From Synechococcus sp. BS301-5m-G53 (GTDB lineage: Bacteria > Cyanobacteriota > Cyanobacteriia > PCC-6307 > Cyanobiaceae), in the NCBI GenBank assembly GCA_016779825.1, contig JADHMX010000009.1, forward strand, positions 1-35,344: DNA of 35,344 nt, given 5' to 3'. The translations under genes and the position numbers were made by a program. Under the pieces are notes generated by a model. It did no database searches. It was given only the letters and a program-made list of their open reading frames with translations, and was not told the origin of the DNA. Numbering within the stretch: position 1 is the stretch's first letter; every line of letters starts with the position of its first letter. Below are positions 18,152 to 25,983 of the stretch, piece by piece.

Positions 18152-19399
18152 ATGAAAGCCATCAGCGTGCTGGGATCCACCGGTTCCATCGGCACCCAGA
18201 CCCTTCAGATTGCTGAGGAGTTTCCAGAACAATTCCGCGTTGTGGCCCTGACGGCCGGCCGCAACCTGAAGCTTCTGGTTGAACAAGTTCAGAGGCATCG
18301 CCCTGAGGTGGTAGCCCTGGCCGATGCCGATCTCCTTACGGAACTGCAGGACCGCTTGAGGGATGCAGGCGTCGCGGGCAACGATGCACCCCAGTTGGTG
18401 GGAGGCCCTGACGGCCTCAACGTTGCCGCGGCCTGGGACAGCGCCGACCTGGTGGTGACCGGGATTGTTGGTTGCGCCGGCCTGTTGCCGACCCTGGCGG
18501 CGATCCGTGCTGGCAAAGACCTGGCCCTGGCCAACAAGGAAACGCTGATTGCCGCCGGCCCCGTGGTGCTGCCGGAACTGAAGAAGAGCGGTAGCCGACT
18601 GCTGCCGGCGGATTCGGAACACTCGGCGATTTTCCAGTGCCTGCAGGGGACCCCCTGGGCTGAGAACGCACGCCTGTCCACCGGAGTGCCCACACCGGGG
18701 CTGCGCCGAATTCAACTCACGGCCTCCGGCGGCGCCTTTCGCGACTGGACGGCCGCCGACCTTGAAAAGGCCACCGTTGCTGATGCCACCAGTCATCCCA
18801 ACTGGAGCATGGGCCGCAAGATCACCGTTGATTCCGCCTCCTTGATGAACAAGGGGCTGGAGGTGATCGAAGCCCATTACTTGTTCGGCCTGGATTACGA
18901 CCACATCGAGATCGTGATCCATCCCCAGAGCATCATCCATTCGATGATCGAGCTGGCGGATTCCTCCGTGCTGGCCCAACTGGGCTGGCCTGACATGAAA
19001 CTGCCGATCCTCTACTGCCTGAGCTGGCCCTCACGCCTGGAGACGCCATGGCGGCGCCTGGATCTCACGGAAGTGGGTCAGCTCAGCTTCCGGGCCCCTG
19101 ATCCCGCCAAGTACCCCTGCATGGAGCTGGCCTACGCCGCTGGACGCGCCGGCGGCACCATGCCTGCGGTGATGAATGCTGCGAATGAAGAAGCCGTGGC
19201 GCAGTTCCTCGAGGAGAAGATTCACTTCCTCGATATCCCCACAGTGATCGAAGCTGCCTGCGAGCGGCACAAGCCCGATCTGATGGCCCAGCCCCAGTTG
19301 GATGACGTGCTGCGGGTGGATCAGTGGGCGCGAACCGCCGTGCGGGAACAGGTGAACCGCGGTGTGACTCGTCTGCCCATGGGAGCGCTCGCCGCTTAG
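18152..19399 (+). CDS. dxr: 1-deoxy-D-xylulose 5-phosphate reductoisomerase
   Basis: Second step of the MEP isoprenoid pathway: DXP to MEP with NADPH, in the cytosol. 415 aa. The NADPH-binding loop is [13 protein letters not shown] (7-19). [12 protein letters not shown] and [13 protein letters not shown] carry the metal and substrate ligands; [24 protein letters not shown] is the flexible-loop and substrate region; [16 protein letters not shown] is the C-terminal signature. The start at ATG 18152 is unambiguous from the glycine loop seven residues in. The next gene starts two bases after the TAG, so a ferredoxin-like protein is almost certainly cotranscribed. Confidence 0.97.
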   Translation: MKAISVLGSTGSIGTQTLQIAEEFPEQFRVVALTAGRNLKLLVEQVQRHRPEVVALADADLLTELQDRLRDAGVAGNDAPQLVGGPDGLNVAAAWDSADLVVTGIVGCAGLLPTLAAIRAGKDLALANKETLIAAGPVVLPELKKSGSRLLPADSEHSAIFQCLQGTPWAENARLSTGVPTPGLRRIQLTASGGAFRDWTAADLEKATVADATSHPNWSMGRKITVDSASLMNKGLEVIEAHYLFGLDYDHIEIVIHPQSIIHSMIELADSSVLAQLGWPDMKLPILYCLSWPSRLETPWRRLDLTEVGQLSFRAPDPAKYPCMELAYAAGRAGGTMPAVMNAANEEAVAQFLEEKIHFLDIPTVIEAACERHKPDLMAQPQLDDVLRVDQWARTAVREQVNRGVTRLPMGALAA

Positions 19400-19401
19400 G
19401 C

Positions 19402-19764
19402 ATGCAACGGGTCAGCCATCACCTCCTGCTCTGCGCAACCGCCACCAAAGCCAAATGCTGTGATTCAGCGCTTGGGGCACAAACCTGGAATGAACTGAAG
19501 AGCGTTGTTCGTGAACTGAATCTCGAAAACACGGAACGCCCAGAGGGGATTGTTCTGCGCAGCAAAGCCGATTGCCTCAGGGTGTGCGAACGAGGACCGA
19601 TTCTTCTGGTCTGGCCAGACGGAATTTGGTATGCCGATGTTTCGCCCGATCGCGTCAAAAGAATCATTGAGCAGCACATCATTGACCAACAACCTGTCGA
19701 AGAATGGATTCTCAAAAGAACACCATTTGAGGCAACAAATGCTGCCCCTTCAAGCAAGATTTAA
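19402..19764 (+). CDS. Thioredoxin-like [2Fe-2S] ferredoxin domain protein
   Basis: 120 aa. Cysteines at C11, C19/C20, C58 and C62 (LLLCATATKAKCC and ADCLRVCERGP) match the C-x(7-8)-C ... C-x3-C ligand pattern of NuoE-like thioredoxin-fold ferredoxins, and ILLVWPDGIWYADVSPDRVKRI is the usual following strand-helix unit. It would carry electrons in the cytosol. ATG 19402 is two bases after dxr, implying coupling. Later MEP enzymes IspG and IspH are iron-sulfur proteins that need reduced ferredoxin, so an electron supply role is possible, but this is inference. The gene is more A+T-rich than dxr. The C-terminal 20 residues are polar and probably disordered. Confidence 0.85.
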   Translation: MQRVSHHLLLCATATKAKCCDSALGAQTWNELKSVVRELNLENTERPEGIVLRSKADCLRVCERGPILLVWPDGIWYADVSPDRVKRIIEQHIIDQQPVEEWILKRTPFEATNAAPSSKI

Positions 19765-19879
19765 TCCCCAATCAACCCAGGAACGCATGACCTAGAGGCT
19801 TCACTCACGCCCAAGGAATGGCACCACGAGCAAAAGAGGTTTGGCATTCAGCCTGAATTCCAAACAACAAAATCAGAAC

Positions 19880-19934
19880 AATTGCCTTTGGGCTCTGCAG
19901 CACCATGCCCCCACAGGCCGAAGCCCAAGCAATT
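19880..19934 (+). promoter_or_regulatory. Long-range 13-bp inverted repeat upstream of the desaturase
   Basis: AATTGC (19880-19885) pairs with GCAATT (19929-19934), and TTGGGCT (19888-19894) with AGCCCAA (19922-19928), leaving a two-base CT bulge and a 27-base loop. The right arm abuts the putative -10 box TATGAT at 19934-19939. It may be a regulator-binding dyad, the end of the dxr-ferredoxin transcript or part of a small RNA. No T-run follows it. It occupies much of the 222-base gap 19765-19986, otherwise without a credible gene. Confidence 0.4.
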
Positions 19935-19939
19935 ATGAT
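19934..19939 (+). promoter_or_regulatory. Putative -10 box for the desaturase
   Basis: TATGAT matches TATAAT at five of six positions. No good -35 element is seen at the expected distance. A start about seven bases downstream would make the transcript begin almost exactly at the hairpin 19945-19979, giving a leader of about 40 bases. Confidence 0.35.
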
Positions 19940-19944
19940 AAAAA

Positions 19945-19979
19945 CCTTAAGCGCCAACAGATGAGCGCTTGTCTTGAGG
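19945..19979 (+). promoter_or_regulatory. Leader hairpin that can cover the desaturase ribosome-binding site
   Basis: AAGCGC (19949-19954) and GCGCTT (19965-19970) form a 6-bp stem with a 10-base loop. Alternatively CCTTAA (19945-19950) pairs with TTGAGG (19974-19979, one G-U) outside a GCGC/GCGC inner stem, with TTGTC bulged. The second fold buries the GAGG that serves the TTG start at 19987. Two exclusive folds, one hiding the ribosome-binding site, resemble a translational switch or thermometer. Confidence 0.4.
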
Positions 19980-19986
19980 CTTCCAT

Positions 19987-21132
19987 TTGGCATTTGCAAC
20001 AGCGACCCGACCCGCAAATCCAGCCCCTGAAGACAGCGCTGAATCAATCTCCTACCCCAGCAAAGCTGAGCTACTCAGCGCCCTGCCAGCAGAGCTCTCC
20101 AAGCTGAGCCCAGCGAAGGCATGGTCGAGTCTGGCCATGTCTGCTGGCCTTTCGCTTCTGGCCGTCGGCCTTGGAACCAGGCTTCCGCTCTCTGCAGCCG
20201 CTACCCCCCTCTGGCTCCTCTACGGCGTGATCACCGGCACTATCGCGATGGGCTGCTGGGTGCTCGCCCATGAATGCGGCCATCACGCCTTCCACCCCAA
20301 CCGCCGGATTGAAGGCGTTGTGGGCTTTGTGCTGCACAGCATTTTGCTGGTGCCTTATTACAGCTGGGCCCATAGCCATGCGGTGCACCACGCCCATTGC
20401 AACCACCTGGAACAGGGAGAAACCCATGTTCCGCCGCGGGCAACATCCCCGATGGGACGAACCACCGAACAGCTCAAGCGGACGTTGAATCCCACCATCT
20501 TCGGGATCATTTCTCTTTTCAATCACCTCGTGATTGGCTGGCAGCTTTATCTCTGCCTGGGCGCCACTGGCGGAGAAGATTACGACTCTCCTACCTCTCA
20601 TTTTTGGAATCGCAAGCGAAATTTCAATGGCAAACGCCGCCTTTTCCCTCATTCATTCGGCAAGTGGATGGTGCGATCCAATCTCGGATTTCTCGCCATG
20701 GTTGCCCTGTTGATCACCGCCTCAGTGCAGTTTTCCCTGCTCCGTGTGCTGTGCGTCTACGGTCTTCCTTACCTGGTGATCAACATGTGGCTGACGACCT
20801 ACACCTGGCTGCAGCACACCAACACCGATATTCCTCACTTCTCCAACGAAACCTGGACTTGGTCGAAGGGAGCACTGCAAACGGTTGATCGTCCCTACGG
20901 GCCAATCCTCAACCTGCTGCACCATGGGATCGGCTCAACCCATGTGTGCCATCACGTCAATTCATCGATTCCGCATTACAACGCCTGGCGTGGAACTCAA
21001 CTGCTGAGGCAGAGGTTCCCTGAGCTGGTGCGCTACGACTCAACCCCGATCCATCAAGCGCTTTGGAGGATTGCCACACGCTGCGGTGGCGCTGTGTATC
21101 AGAACCCAATCGATCAAGCGTTTTATTACTGA
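19987..21132 (+). CDS. desA: Membrane fatty acid desaturase, delta-12 (DesA) type
   Basis: Inserts a double bond into membrane-lipid acyl chains using ferredoxin and O2, in the thylakoid or plasma membrane. 381 aa. The three di-iron histidine boxes are complete: HECGHH (95-100), HAVHH (131-135) and HVCHH (319-323). Hydrophobic pairs lie around 50-110 and 235-270. Box spacing and sequences such as LLVPYYSWAHSHAVHH fit acyl-lipid omega-6/delta-12 desaturases; regiospecificity is inferred, and a related delta-15 or delta-9 activity cannot be excluded. The start is TTG 19987: it is the first start after an in-frame TGA at 19975 and has GAGG seven bases upstream. Such genes are often cold-induced, and the leader hairpin at 19945-19979 is suggestive. 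Gene symbol by family. Confidence 0.88.
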   Translation: MAFATATRPANPAPEDSAESISYPSKAELLSALPAELSKLSPAKAWSSLAMSAGLSLLAVGLGTRLPLSAAATPLWLLYGVITGTIAMGCWVLAHECGHHAFHPNRRIEGVVGFVLHSILLVPYYSWAHSHAVHHAHCNHLEQGETHVPPRATSPMGRTTEQLKRTLNPTIFGIISLFNHLVIGWQLYLCLGATGGEDYDSPTSHFWNRKRNFNGKRRLFPHSFGKWMVRSNLGFLAMVALLITASVQFSLLRVLCVYGLPYLVINMWLTTYTWLQHTNTDIPHFSNETWTWSKGALQTVDRPYGPILNLLHHGIGSTHVCHHVNSSIPHYNAWRGTQLLRQRFPELVRYDSTPIHQALWRIATRCGGAVYQNPIDQAFYY

Positions 21133-21167
21133 AAAGCAGAAGGCCTCCATCCAGAGGGAATCACGGC

Positions 21168-22199
21168 TTAGCCAGCAACAACGTCTCTGAGCCAGGCCGC
21201 CGCCAGCTGATCCCCCCAGCAGCCGTCACGGCCATGGAAGCCGTTGTGCCCTCCCCGTGGAGTGAACAACATGCGAATCGCAGCCTCCGGCGGCAGCGCC
21301 TCAGCGAGATCCATCGCAGAGGACGCAGGAACCCAGGGATCATCCAGGGCCTGCAGCAGCAAGGTGGGCGGCATCGCGTTGCAGGCAGGCACCAGATGCT
21401 GCAGGGGTGAAGCCTCGCGGTAGTAGGCCTCCACATCCGCAAACCCCCAGCGGGGAGCCGTCACGGCACTGTCGAAGCCACGGATCGATCGAGGGGGCGT
21501 TGCTTGCAGCGTGACCTCCTCCTGGCTGCTCACCCCAAAGGGATCCGCCAGGGTCTGTCGCACCAAGCGCTTGAGCAGCCAGCGTTGGTAGACCCGATTG
21601 CGCGGTCGCTCGATCGAGGCGCTGCAGGCGGCCAGATCCAGGGGACTGCTGGCGCAAAAAAGGCCATCGAGCACACCGGGTGAAGCCAGAGCAGCATTGA
21701 GCAGCATCGTGCCCCCCAGGGAGATGCCCGCTCCCAGCAGCGGGCGCCCGGCCGCCAAGGCTCGGGCCCGCGCAATCACCGGCAGCAGATCGCTGTTGCA
21801 ACGCGCTGCATAGGTGCCACCCGCCAGATGCCGGCCTGGATCAGCACCGCGCAGATTCAGCCGCAGAACGGCGAAACCCGCGGCTTGCAGCGCTACCCCC
21901 ATCCGCCTCAGGCCTTCCCGAGAACTGGATCCCCCAAGGCCATGGAGCAGCAGGACCAAACCTCTGGGCTCCCCTTCAGGCTGATCGAGCAGGGCAAGCA
22001 AAGACCCTGCAGCCGCTGCTCCACTGGGCAGGGCTGGCACCGGGATTTCGATCGGAACCCCTTGATCATGGGGGAGATCCACCTCGCGCAGGGTGTCGCG
22101 CAGCGTTTGCAGATCACCACCGATCCACGGCCAGCGCTGCTGAAACGACGGAACCCCCAGCCGCTCGCGCAGCTGGGGGTTATCCAAGCCGCGGCCCAT
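21168..22199 (-). CDS. YheT-like alpha/beta hydrolase
   Basis: About 343 aa. LVLLLHGLGGSSSREGLRRMGVAL is the oxyanion strand-loop; AGISLGGTMLLNAAL holds the nucleophile elbow G-x-S-x-G; LLLQALDDPWVPAS gives the acid and RGGHNGFHG the histidine. This set fits the COG0429/YheT group of cytosolic hydrolases of poorly known function. ATG 22199 overlaps the pntB stop as TGATG; a GTG at 22202 directly precedes it. It is therefore the last gene of the pntAA-pntAB-pntB run, and might be cotranslated with the transhydrogenase. The 3' end is convergent with the desaturase gene, 35 bases apart. Confidence 0.85.
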   Translation of the reverse strand: MGRGLDNPQLRERLGVPSFQQRWPWIGGDLQTLRDTLREVDLPHDQGVPIEIPVPALPSGAAAAGSLLALLDQPEGEPRGLVLLLHGLGGSSSREGLRRMGVALQAAGFAVLRLNLRGADPGRHLAGGTYAARCNSDLLPVIARARALAAGRPLLGAGISLGGTMLLNAALASPGVLDGLFCASSPLDLAACSASIERPRNRVYQRWLLKRLVRQTLADPFGVSSQEEVTLQATPPRSIRGFDSAVTAPRWGFADVEAYYREASPLQHLVPACNAMPPTLLLQALDDPWVPASSAMDLAEALPPEAAIRMLFTPRGGHNGFHGRDGCWGDQLAAAWLRDVVAG

Positions 22200-23620
22200 C
22201 ACTTCTTGCCGAGGCCCAGATCCTTGAGTTCCACCAGGAGATCGCCGAGCACCTTCTTGGCATCACCGAACAGCATCGAGGTGTTGGCCAACTCGAACAG
22301 ATCGTTCTTGATGCCGGAGTAACCGGCGCTCATGCCCCGTTTCACCACGAACACCGTGCGAGCGTCCTGCACATCCAAAACAGGCATGCCGTAAAGGGGC
22401 GAACTGGGGTCGTTCTTGGCCTGGGGATTGACCACATCATTGGCCCCCAGCACCAACACCACATCGGTGGCGGGGAACTCGGGATTGATTTGATCCATCT
22501 CCTGAAGCTGCTCGTAAGGCACATCGGCCTCAGCCAGCAACACGTTCATGTGACCCGGCATGCGGCCGGCCACCGGGTGAATGGCGTAAGCCACATCGAT
22601 GCCAGCACTTTCAAGCACCCGAGTCACTTCCCGCAGGGTGTGCTGCGCCTGGGCCACGGCCAGGCCATAGCCCGGAACAATCACCACCCGTTCAGCAGCC
22701 TCAAGGGTGAGGGCGCATTCCTCAACACTGCAGCTGGTGATGTTGGTGTATTCACCACCGCCACCGCCTGCGGCGCTCGTGGCACCCAGGGCTCCACCAA
22801 ACAGCACAGACACCAGGGAACGGTTCATGCCGTTGCACATCACCTGGGTGAGGATCAGGCCAGCAGCGCCAACCATGGCACCGGCCACGATCAGCAACTG
22901 GCTGCCCACCACGAAACCGGCAGCAGCAGCAGCCACTCCGGAGTAGCTGTTCAGCAGGGAGATCACCACGGGCATGTCGGCGCCGCCGATCGGCAGCGTC
23001 ACTCCGATCCCCAGCAGGCCAGAAGCCACCACCAGCAGCCAGAGGCCAGTGCTCGAATCAGCGTTCCGCAGCATCTCAATGGCACCCACCAGGGATGCCA
23101 CCGCCAGCGCGATATTCACGGCATGGCGCGCCTTGCTCTGCATCCAGCCCGGCGTGGACAGCCAACCCTGCAGCTTGGCCATGGCCACGATCGAACCAGT
23201 GAAGGTGATCGAACCCACGAAAACGGAGACAACGATCGACACAACGGCCACAGGGCCTGCCGCATCAAGGGCCGCCGGGTAAAGCGCCGCAGCCAGGGCC
23301 ACCAGCAGCGACGACATGCCACCGCAGCCGTTGAAGAGGGCGACCGTCTCCGGCATCGACGTCATCGGCACGCGCTGGGCGGTGATGGCGCCAAGCACAC
23401 CACCCACCAACGTTCCGGCAAAGATCCAGGTCCAAGCGGCGGCATTGATGCCGCTGGTACCGAGGTAATTGACCAGCAAACCCAGCACCGCGAGGCCCAT
23501 GGCCACAGCGGCCAGCTGGTTGGCACCCCGGGCAGAACGCACCTTTGAGAGGCCCTTGATGCCGAGGGCCAACAACAGAACCGCAACCAGCTCGATCGCG
23601 TATTTGAGAAGGTCAGTCAT
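22199..23620 (-). CDS. pntB: NAD(P) transhydrogenase subunit beta
   Basis: Integral membrane subunit of the proton-translocating transhydrogenase that reduces NADP+ with NADH. 473 aa. The N-terminal half is hydrophobic with about nine helices (starting LLKYAIELVAVLLLALGIKGL). The C-terminal soluble NADP(H)-binding domain III begins near VVIVPGYGLAVAQAQHTLRE and includes IHPVAGRMPGHMNVLLAEADVPY and VLGANDVVNPQAKNDPSSPLYGMP, both classic. AAGGAG lies about eight bases before ATG 23620. The start overlaps the pntAB stop, and its stop overlaps the YheT-like start, both as TGATG. In cyanobacteria this enzyme supports NADPH balance, mainly under mixotrophic or low-light conditions. Confidence 0.97.
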   Translation of the reverse strand: MTDLLKYAIELVAVLLLALGIKGLSKVRSARGANQLAAVAMGLAVLGLLVNYLGTSGINAAAWTWIFAGTLVGGVLGAITAQRVPMTSMPETVALFNGCGGMSSLLVALAAALYPAALDAAGPVAVVSIVVSVFVGSITFTGSIVAMAKLQGWLSTPGWMQSKARHAVNIALAVASLVGAIEMLRNADSSTGLWLLVVASGLLGIGVTLPIGGADMPVVISLLNSYSGVAAAAAGFVVGSQLLIVAGAMVGAAGLILTQVMCNGMNRSLVSVLFGGALGATSAAGGGGGEYTNITSCSVEECALTLEAAERVVIVPGYGLAVAQAQHTLREVTRVLESAGIDVAYAIHPVAGRMPGHMNVLLAEADVPYEQLQEMDQINPEFPATDVVLVLGANDVVNPQAKNDPSSPLYGMPVLDVQDARTVFVVKRGMSAGYSGIKNDLFELANTSMLFGDAKKVLGDLLVELKDLGLGKK

Positions 23621-23916
23621 CAGCGGTTCTCCTTGCGAGCAGGCTTGCGGCTGAACATGGCCAGCATGCGATCGGTCACGAGGAAGCCCCCGATCACGTT
23701 GAAGAGGGCAAAGCCCAGCGAGACGGAACCGAGCAGCAACAGCACAGTGTTGTCGCCGGCTTTGATGATGGCGGTGAGCGCTGCCAACACGGTGATGCCC
23801 GAGATGGCATTGGCACCACTCATCAAGGGAGTGTGCAGGGTGGGGGGAACCTTGCCGATCAGCTCCAGCCCAAGCAGGCTGCCAAGCAGGAGAACCCAGA
23901 GGAATTCAACAAACAT
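23620..23916 (-). CDS. pntAB: NAD(P) transhydrogenase subunit alpha, part 2 (membrane)
   Basis: 98 aa, the separate membrane segment of PntA that is fused to the NAD-binding part in E. coli. It has three hydrophobic helices: FLWVLLLGSLLGLELI, AISGITVLAALTAII and TVLLLLGSVSLGFALFNVIGGFLVTDRML. The conserved VPPTLHTPLMSGANAISGI is present. It joins PntB to form the proton channel. Both ends overlap neighbours by TGATG, ensuring matched synthesis. Confidence 0.96.
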   Translation of the reverse strand: MFVEFLWVLLLGSLLGLELIGKVPPTLHTPLMSGANAISGITVLAALTAIIKAGDNTVLLLLGSVSLGFALFNVIGGFLVTDRMLAMFSRKPARKENR

Positions 23917-25070
23917 CAGTTGGCACCTGGGGTAAGGACATCGCCACGACGGATGGTGCCGTCCTGGGCGATCAGACAGCCGGCGATCAGTTCATCCTCG
24001 GGATCGAGGCTGAGGACGCCGTCCTTGAGGGTGGGCTCCAGCAGAGCCACGAGGTTGCGGGCGTAGAGCGCACTGGCGTGATTGGGAACGCTGCAGGGCA
24101 GGTCGTTACCGCCAATCAGCTTCACACCCTTGCGATCCACGGTCTGGCCAGGAACGGTGTCAGCACAGTTGCCGCCCTGGGCTACAGCCAGGTCAACCAC
24201 CACAGCGCCAGGGCGCATCCGATCAAGCATGTCTTCGCTGATCAGGCGCGGAGCACGACGGCCGGGGACCTGGGCTGTGCAGATGGCTACGTCGGCCTCA
24301 GCCAGCTGATCCGACAGCTGCTGTCGCTGGGCAGCGAGGAAGGCGTCGGACGCCTGTTTGGCGTAGCCGCCGGATTCCGAGGGCTTGTCCTCCATCTCGG
24401 GGGGCTCAATGAAGCGAGCACCGAGGGATTCCACCTGCTCCTTCACCGCCGGCCTGATATCGCTGACGTACACAACAGCACCGAGACGACGGGCTGTTGC
24501 CACCGCCTGAAGGCCTGCCACACCGGCACCGAGAATCACCACCTTGGCCGGCTGAACGGTGCCCGCTGCCGTCATCAGCATCGGGAAATAACGGTCCAGT
24601 GCGGCGGAGGCCAGCAGCACCGACTTGTAGCCAGCGATGTTGGCCTGGGAAGACAACGCATCGGCAGACTGCGCTCGGCTGATCCGGGGCAACAGTTCAA
24701 GCGCGATGGCGGAGAGGCCGCTGCGCTTCAGGGCGGCAGTCAGCTCTTCGTTGGCGTAGGGGGAGAGCAGACCCACCACCAGAGCTCCCTGGCGCAGGCG
24801 AGCCAGGCTGGATGCGCTCGGTGTTTGAACACAAAGCAGAACGTCAGCCTGGTTCCAGGCCAACGCATCTCCGGCCTCGATCAGCTCGGCTCCCTGCTCC
24901 GCGTAGGCCTCATCGAGATAGCCGGAAGCCGTCCCGGCTCGGCGTTCGACTGCCACGCTGCAGCCCAAGGAAATGAATTTCTTGACCGTGTCGGGCGTTG
25001 CCGCGACCCGGGTTTCTTCCGGTGTCGACTCCACCGGTATAAGAAGTCTGGGCAAGGCGAACACAACCAC
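23916..25070 (-). CDS. pntAA: NAD(P) transhydrogenase subunit alpha, part 1 (NAD-binding)
   Basis: 384 aa cytosolic domain I that binds NAD(H), with the alanine dehydrogenase/PNT fold. The N-terminal part has LIPVESTPEETRVAATPDTVKKF; the nucleotide-binding part has VVILGAGVAGLQAVATARRLGAVVYVSD; the mobile loop area is APRLISEDMLDRMRPGAVVVDLAVAQGGN. The frame begins with GTG at 25070, but a TTG at 25055 would give LPRLLIPVES as the start, which looks closer to the family N terminus; neither has a clear ribosome-binding site. It is the first gene of a four-gene minus-strand run. The divergent gene starts 109 bases away, and a 16-base dyad at 25107-25122 lies between them. Confidence 0.95.
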   Translation of the reverse strand: MVVFALPRLLIPVESTPEETRVAATPDTVKKFISLGCSVAVERRAGTASGYLDEAYAEQGAELIEAGDALAWNQADVLLCVQTPSASSLARLRQGALVVGLLSPYANEELTAALKRSGLSAIALELLPRISRAQSADALSSQANIAGYKSVLLASAALDRYFPMLMTAAGTVQPAKVVILGAGVAGLQAVATARRLGAVVYVSDIRPAVKEQVESLGARFIEPPEMEDKPSESGGYAKQASDAFLAAQRQQLSDQLAEADVAICTAQVPGRRAPRLISEDMLDRMRPGAVVVDLAVAQGGNCADTVPGQTVDRKGVKLIGGNDLPCSVPNHASALYARNLVALLEPTLKDGVLSLDPEDELIAGCLIAQDGTIRRGDVLTPGAN

Positions 25071-25106
25071 CGACCCAAGCGAGGTTACGAGGTCGCCCTC
25101 TCGCGA

Positions 25107-25122
25107 TCAGGAACCTTCCTGA
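25107..25122. promoter_or_regulatory. 16-base dyad between pntAA and the divergent gene
   Basis: TCAGGAA and TTCCTGA form 7-base inverted half-sites separated by CC. Placed centrally in the only intergenic space between pntAA and the gene at 25180, it is a reasonable operator candidate, or a small hairpin in either leader. The regulator is unknown. Confidence 0.4.
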
Positions 25123-25179
25123 AGAAAAGCCGTCTGTTTTGTTGCTCTTGCTACTTGAAGTGCACCCTCTGTGCTCCTT

Positions 25180-25758
25180 ATGGGTCTCAGCGCAATCGAG
25201 TGTCCCGACGGCGTTTGTCATAGCCACCACGGCGGTCATGCCGTTGAACGGGAAACCATGCAGTCCACCTTGGAATTGCACGGCAAAGACTGGTGTGAAC
25301 GACTGGCGGAGAGGATCTATGAAATCTCGGTCGACACCTTCTCGCAAAGCGTGATGCCAAGCCTGCACACAGCCGGCTGGCAGCGGCGACATCTCGACTG
25401 GGAGTTCAAGCTCAACGACAGCGAAAGCGAGCCCGATCGCACCTTGGTGGACGGGATGATCAACGCCACGGAAAGCTTCTTGCGCAGCAGTGAAGTGCAC
25501 CGCCTGTTCATCCAGGAACTCGTGCAGGGCACCTTCGCGGAAGCCGAAAACGATGACCTACGAATCAAGGCGGTGCGCACCCTGGTGGAAACCGAAATCG
25601 TGGCGATCCTTGAGGAACGGAAAGAAGAGCTGCTTGATCGGCTCGCTCAACAGCTGCTGGATTCAGCCAATGGGGATTTCACCGCCGCCCGCACCGCCTC
25701 AGAAGAGGCCTTGATGGAGGTGGAGCACCTTGTGGTCAACCACGCCGAAGCGCTCTGA
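25180..25758 (+). CDS. Helical protein of unknown function with a Cys/His-rich N terminus
   Basis: 192 aa from ATG 25180 (a GTG at 25171 is in frame). The N terminus IECPDGVCHSHHGGH packs two Cys and four His into about 15 residues, a possible metal-binding site. The rest is acidic and helical (HRLFIQELVQGTFAEAENDDLRIKAVRTLVETEIVAILEERKEELLDRLAQQLLDS) with no membrane segment. I do not recognise a named domain. It is probably conserved among cyanobacteria, since it lies between core genes with matching base composition. It is divergent from pntAA, and the shared 109-base gap with a dyad suggests possible joint control. Confidence 0.75.
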   Translation: MGLSAIECPDGVCHSHHGGHAVERETMQSTLELHGKDWCERLAERIYEISVDTFSQSVMPSLHTAGWQRRHLDWEFKLNDSESEPDRTLVDGMINATESFLRSSEVHRLFIQELVQGTFAEAENDDLRIKAVRTLVETEIVAILEERKEELLDRLAQQLLDSANGDFTAARTASEEALMEVEHLVVNHAEAL

Positions 25759-25806
25759 AGACCAAGCTCAGTGGCACCAGCTGAGGGATCCAAACGTGCT
25801 GCCGAA

Positions 25807-25983
25807 TCAAACGATCGGCAGCACTTCCTGTTCGAGCCCAAGGGCCCAGTTCACGTCTCCGCGGCGATGCAGAGCACGCGCCCGAAGAATCAACGGATCG
25901 ATGTCGCAATCGAGTTCCCAGCAGCTATCGAGTTGATCGCGCTGCTGATCGAGGGGGTTGCTGAAAAAAGGACGTTGGGCCAT
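25807..25983 (-). CDS. Small protein of unknown function, 58 aa
   Basis: Reads from ATG 25983 with MAQRPFFSNPLDQQRDQL, then an acidic stretch CWELDCDIDPLILRARALHRRGDVNWALGLEQ. The sequence looks like a real compact helical protein rather than a shadow: it has no overlapping gene on the other strand, and balanced residues. A GTG at 26040 would add 19 residues. No ribosome-binding site is obvious and no family is recognised. Confidence 0.5.
   Translation of the reverse strand: MAQRPFFSNPLDQQRDQLDSCWELDCDIDPLILRARALHRRGDVNWALGLEQEVLPIV

Noticed and set aside
17245-18216. Long plus-strand open frame opposite the sodium symporter
   Set aside because: Gln/His-rich antisense shadow that also runs into dxr in another frame.
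17789-18979. Minus-strand 396-codon frame across dxr
   Set aside because: Antisense to dxr and overlapping the symporter start; no recognisable fold.
19841-20107. 88-codon frame across the desaturase leader
   Set aside because: It overlaps the desaturase N terminus in another frame, has no ribosome-binding site and reads as low-complexity polar sequence.
22490-23548. Long plus-strand open frame, His/Gln/Arg-rich
   Set aside because: It is the complement of pntB; composition is typical of antisense to a G+C-rich gene and no domain is seen.
24078-25223. Long plus-strand open frame opposite pntAA
   Set aside because: Antisense shadow of a firmly identified gene.
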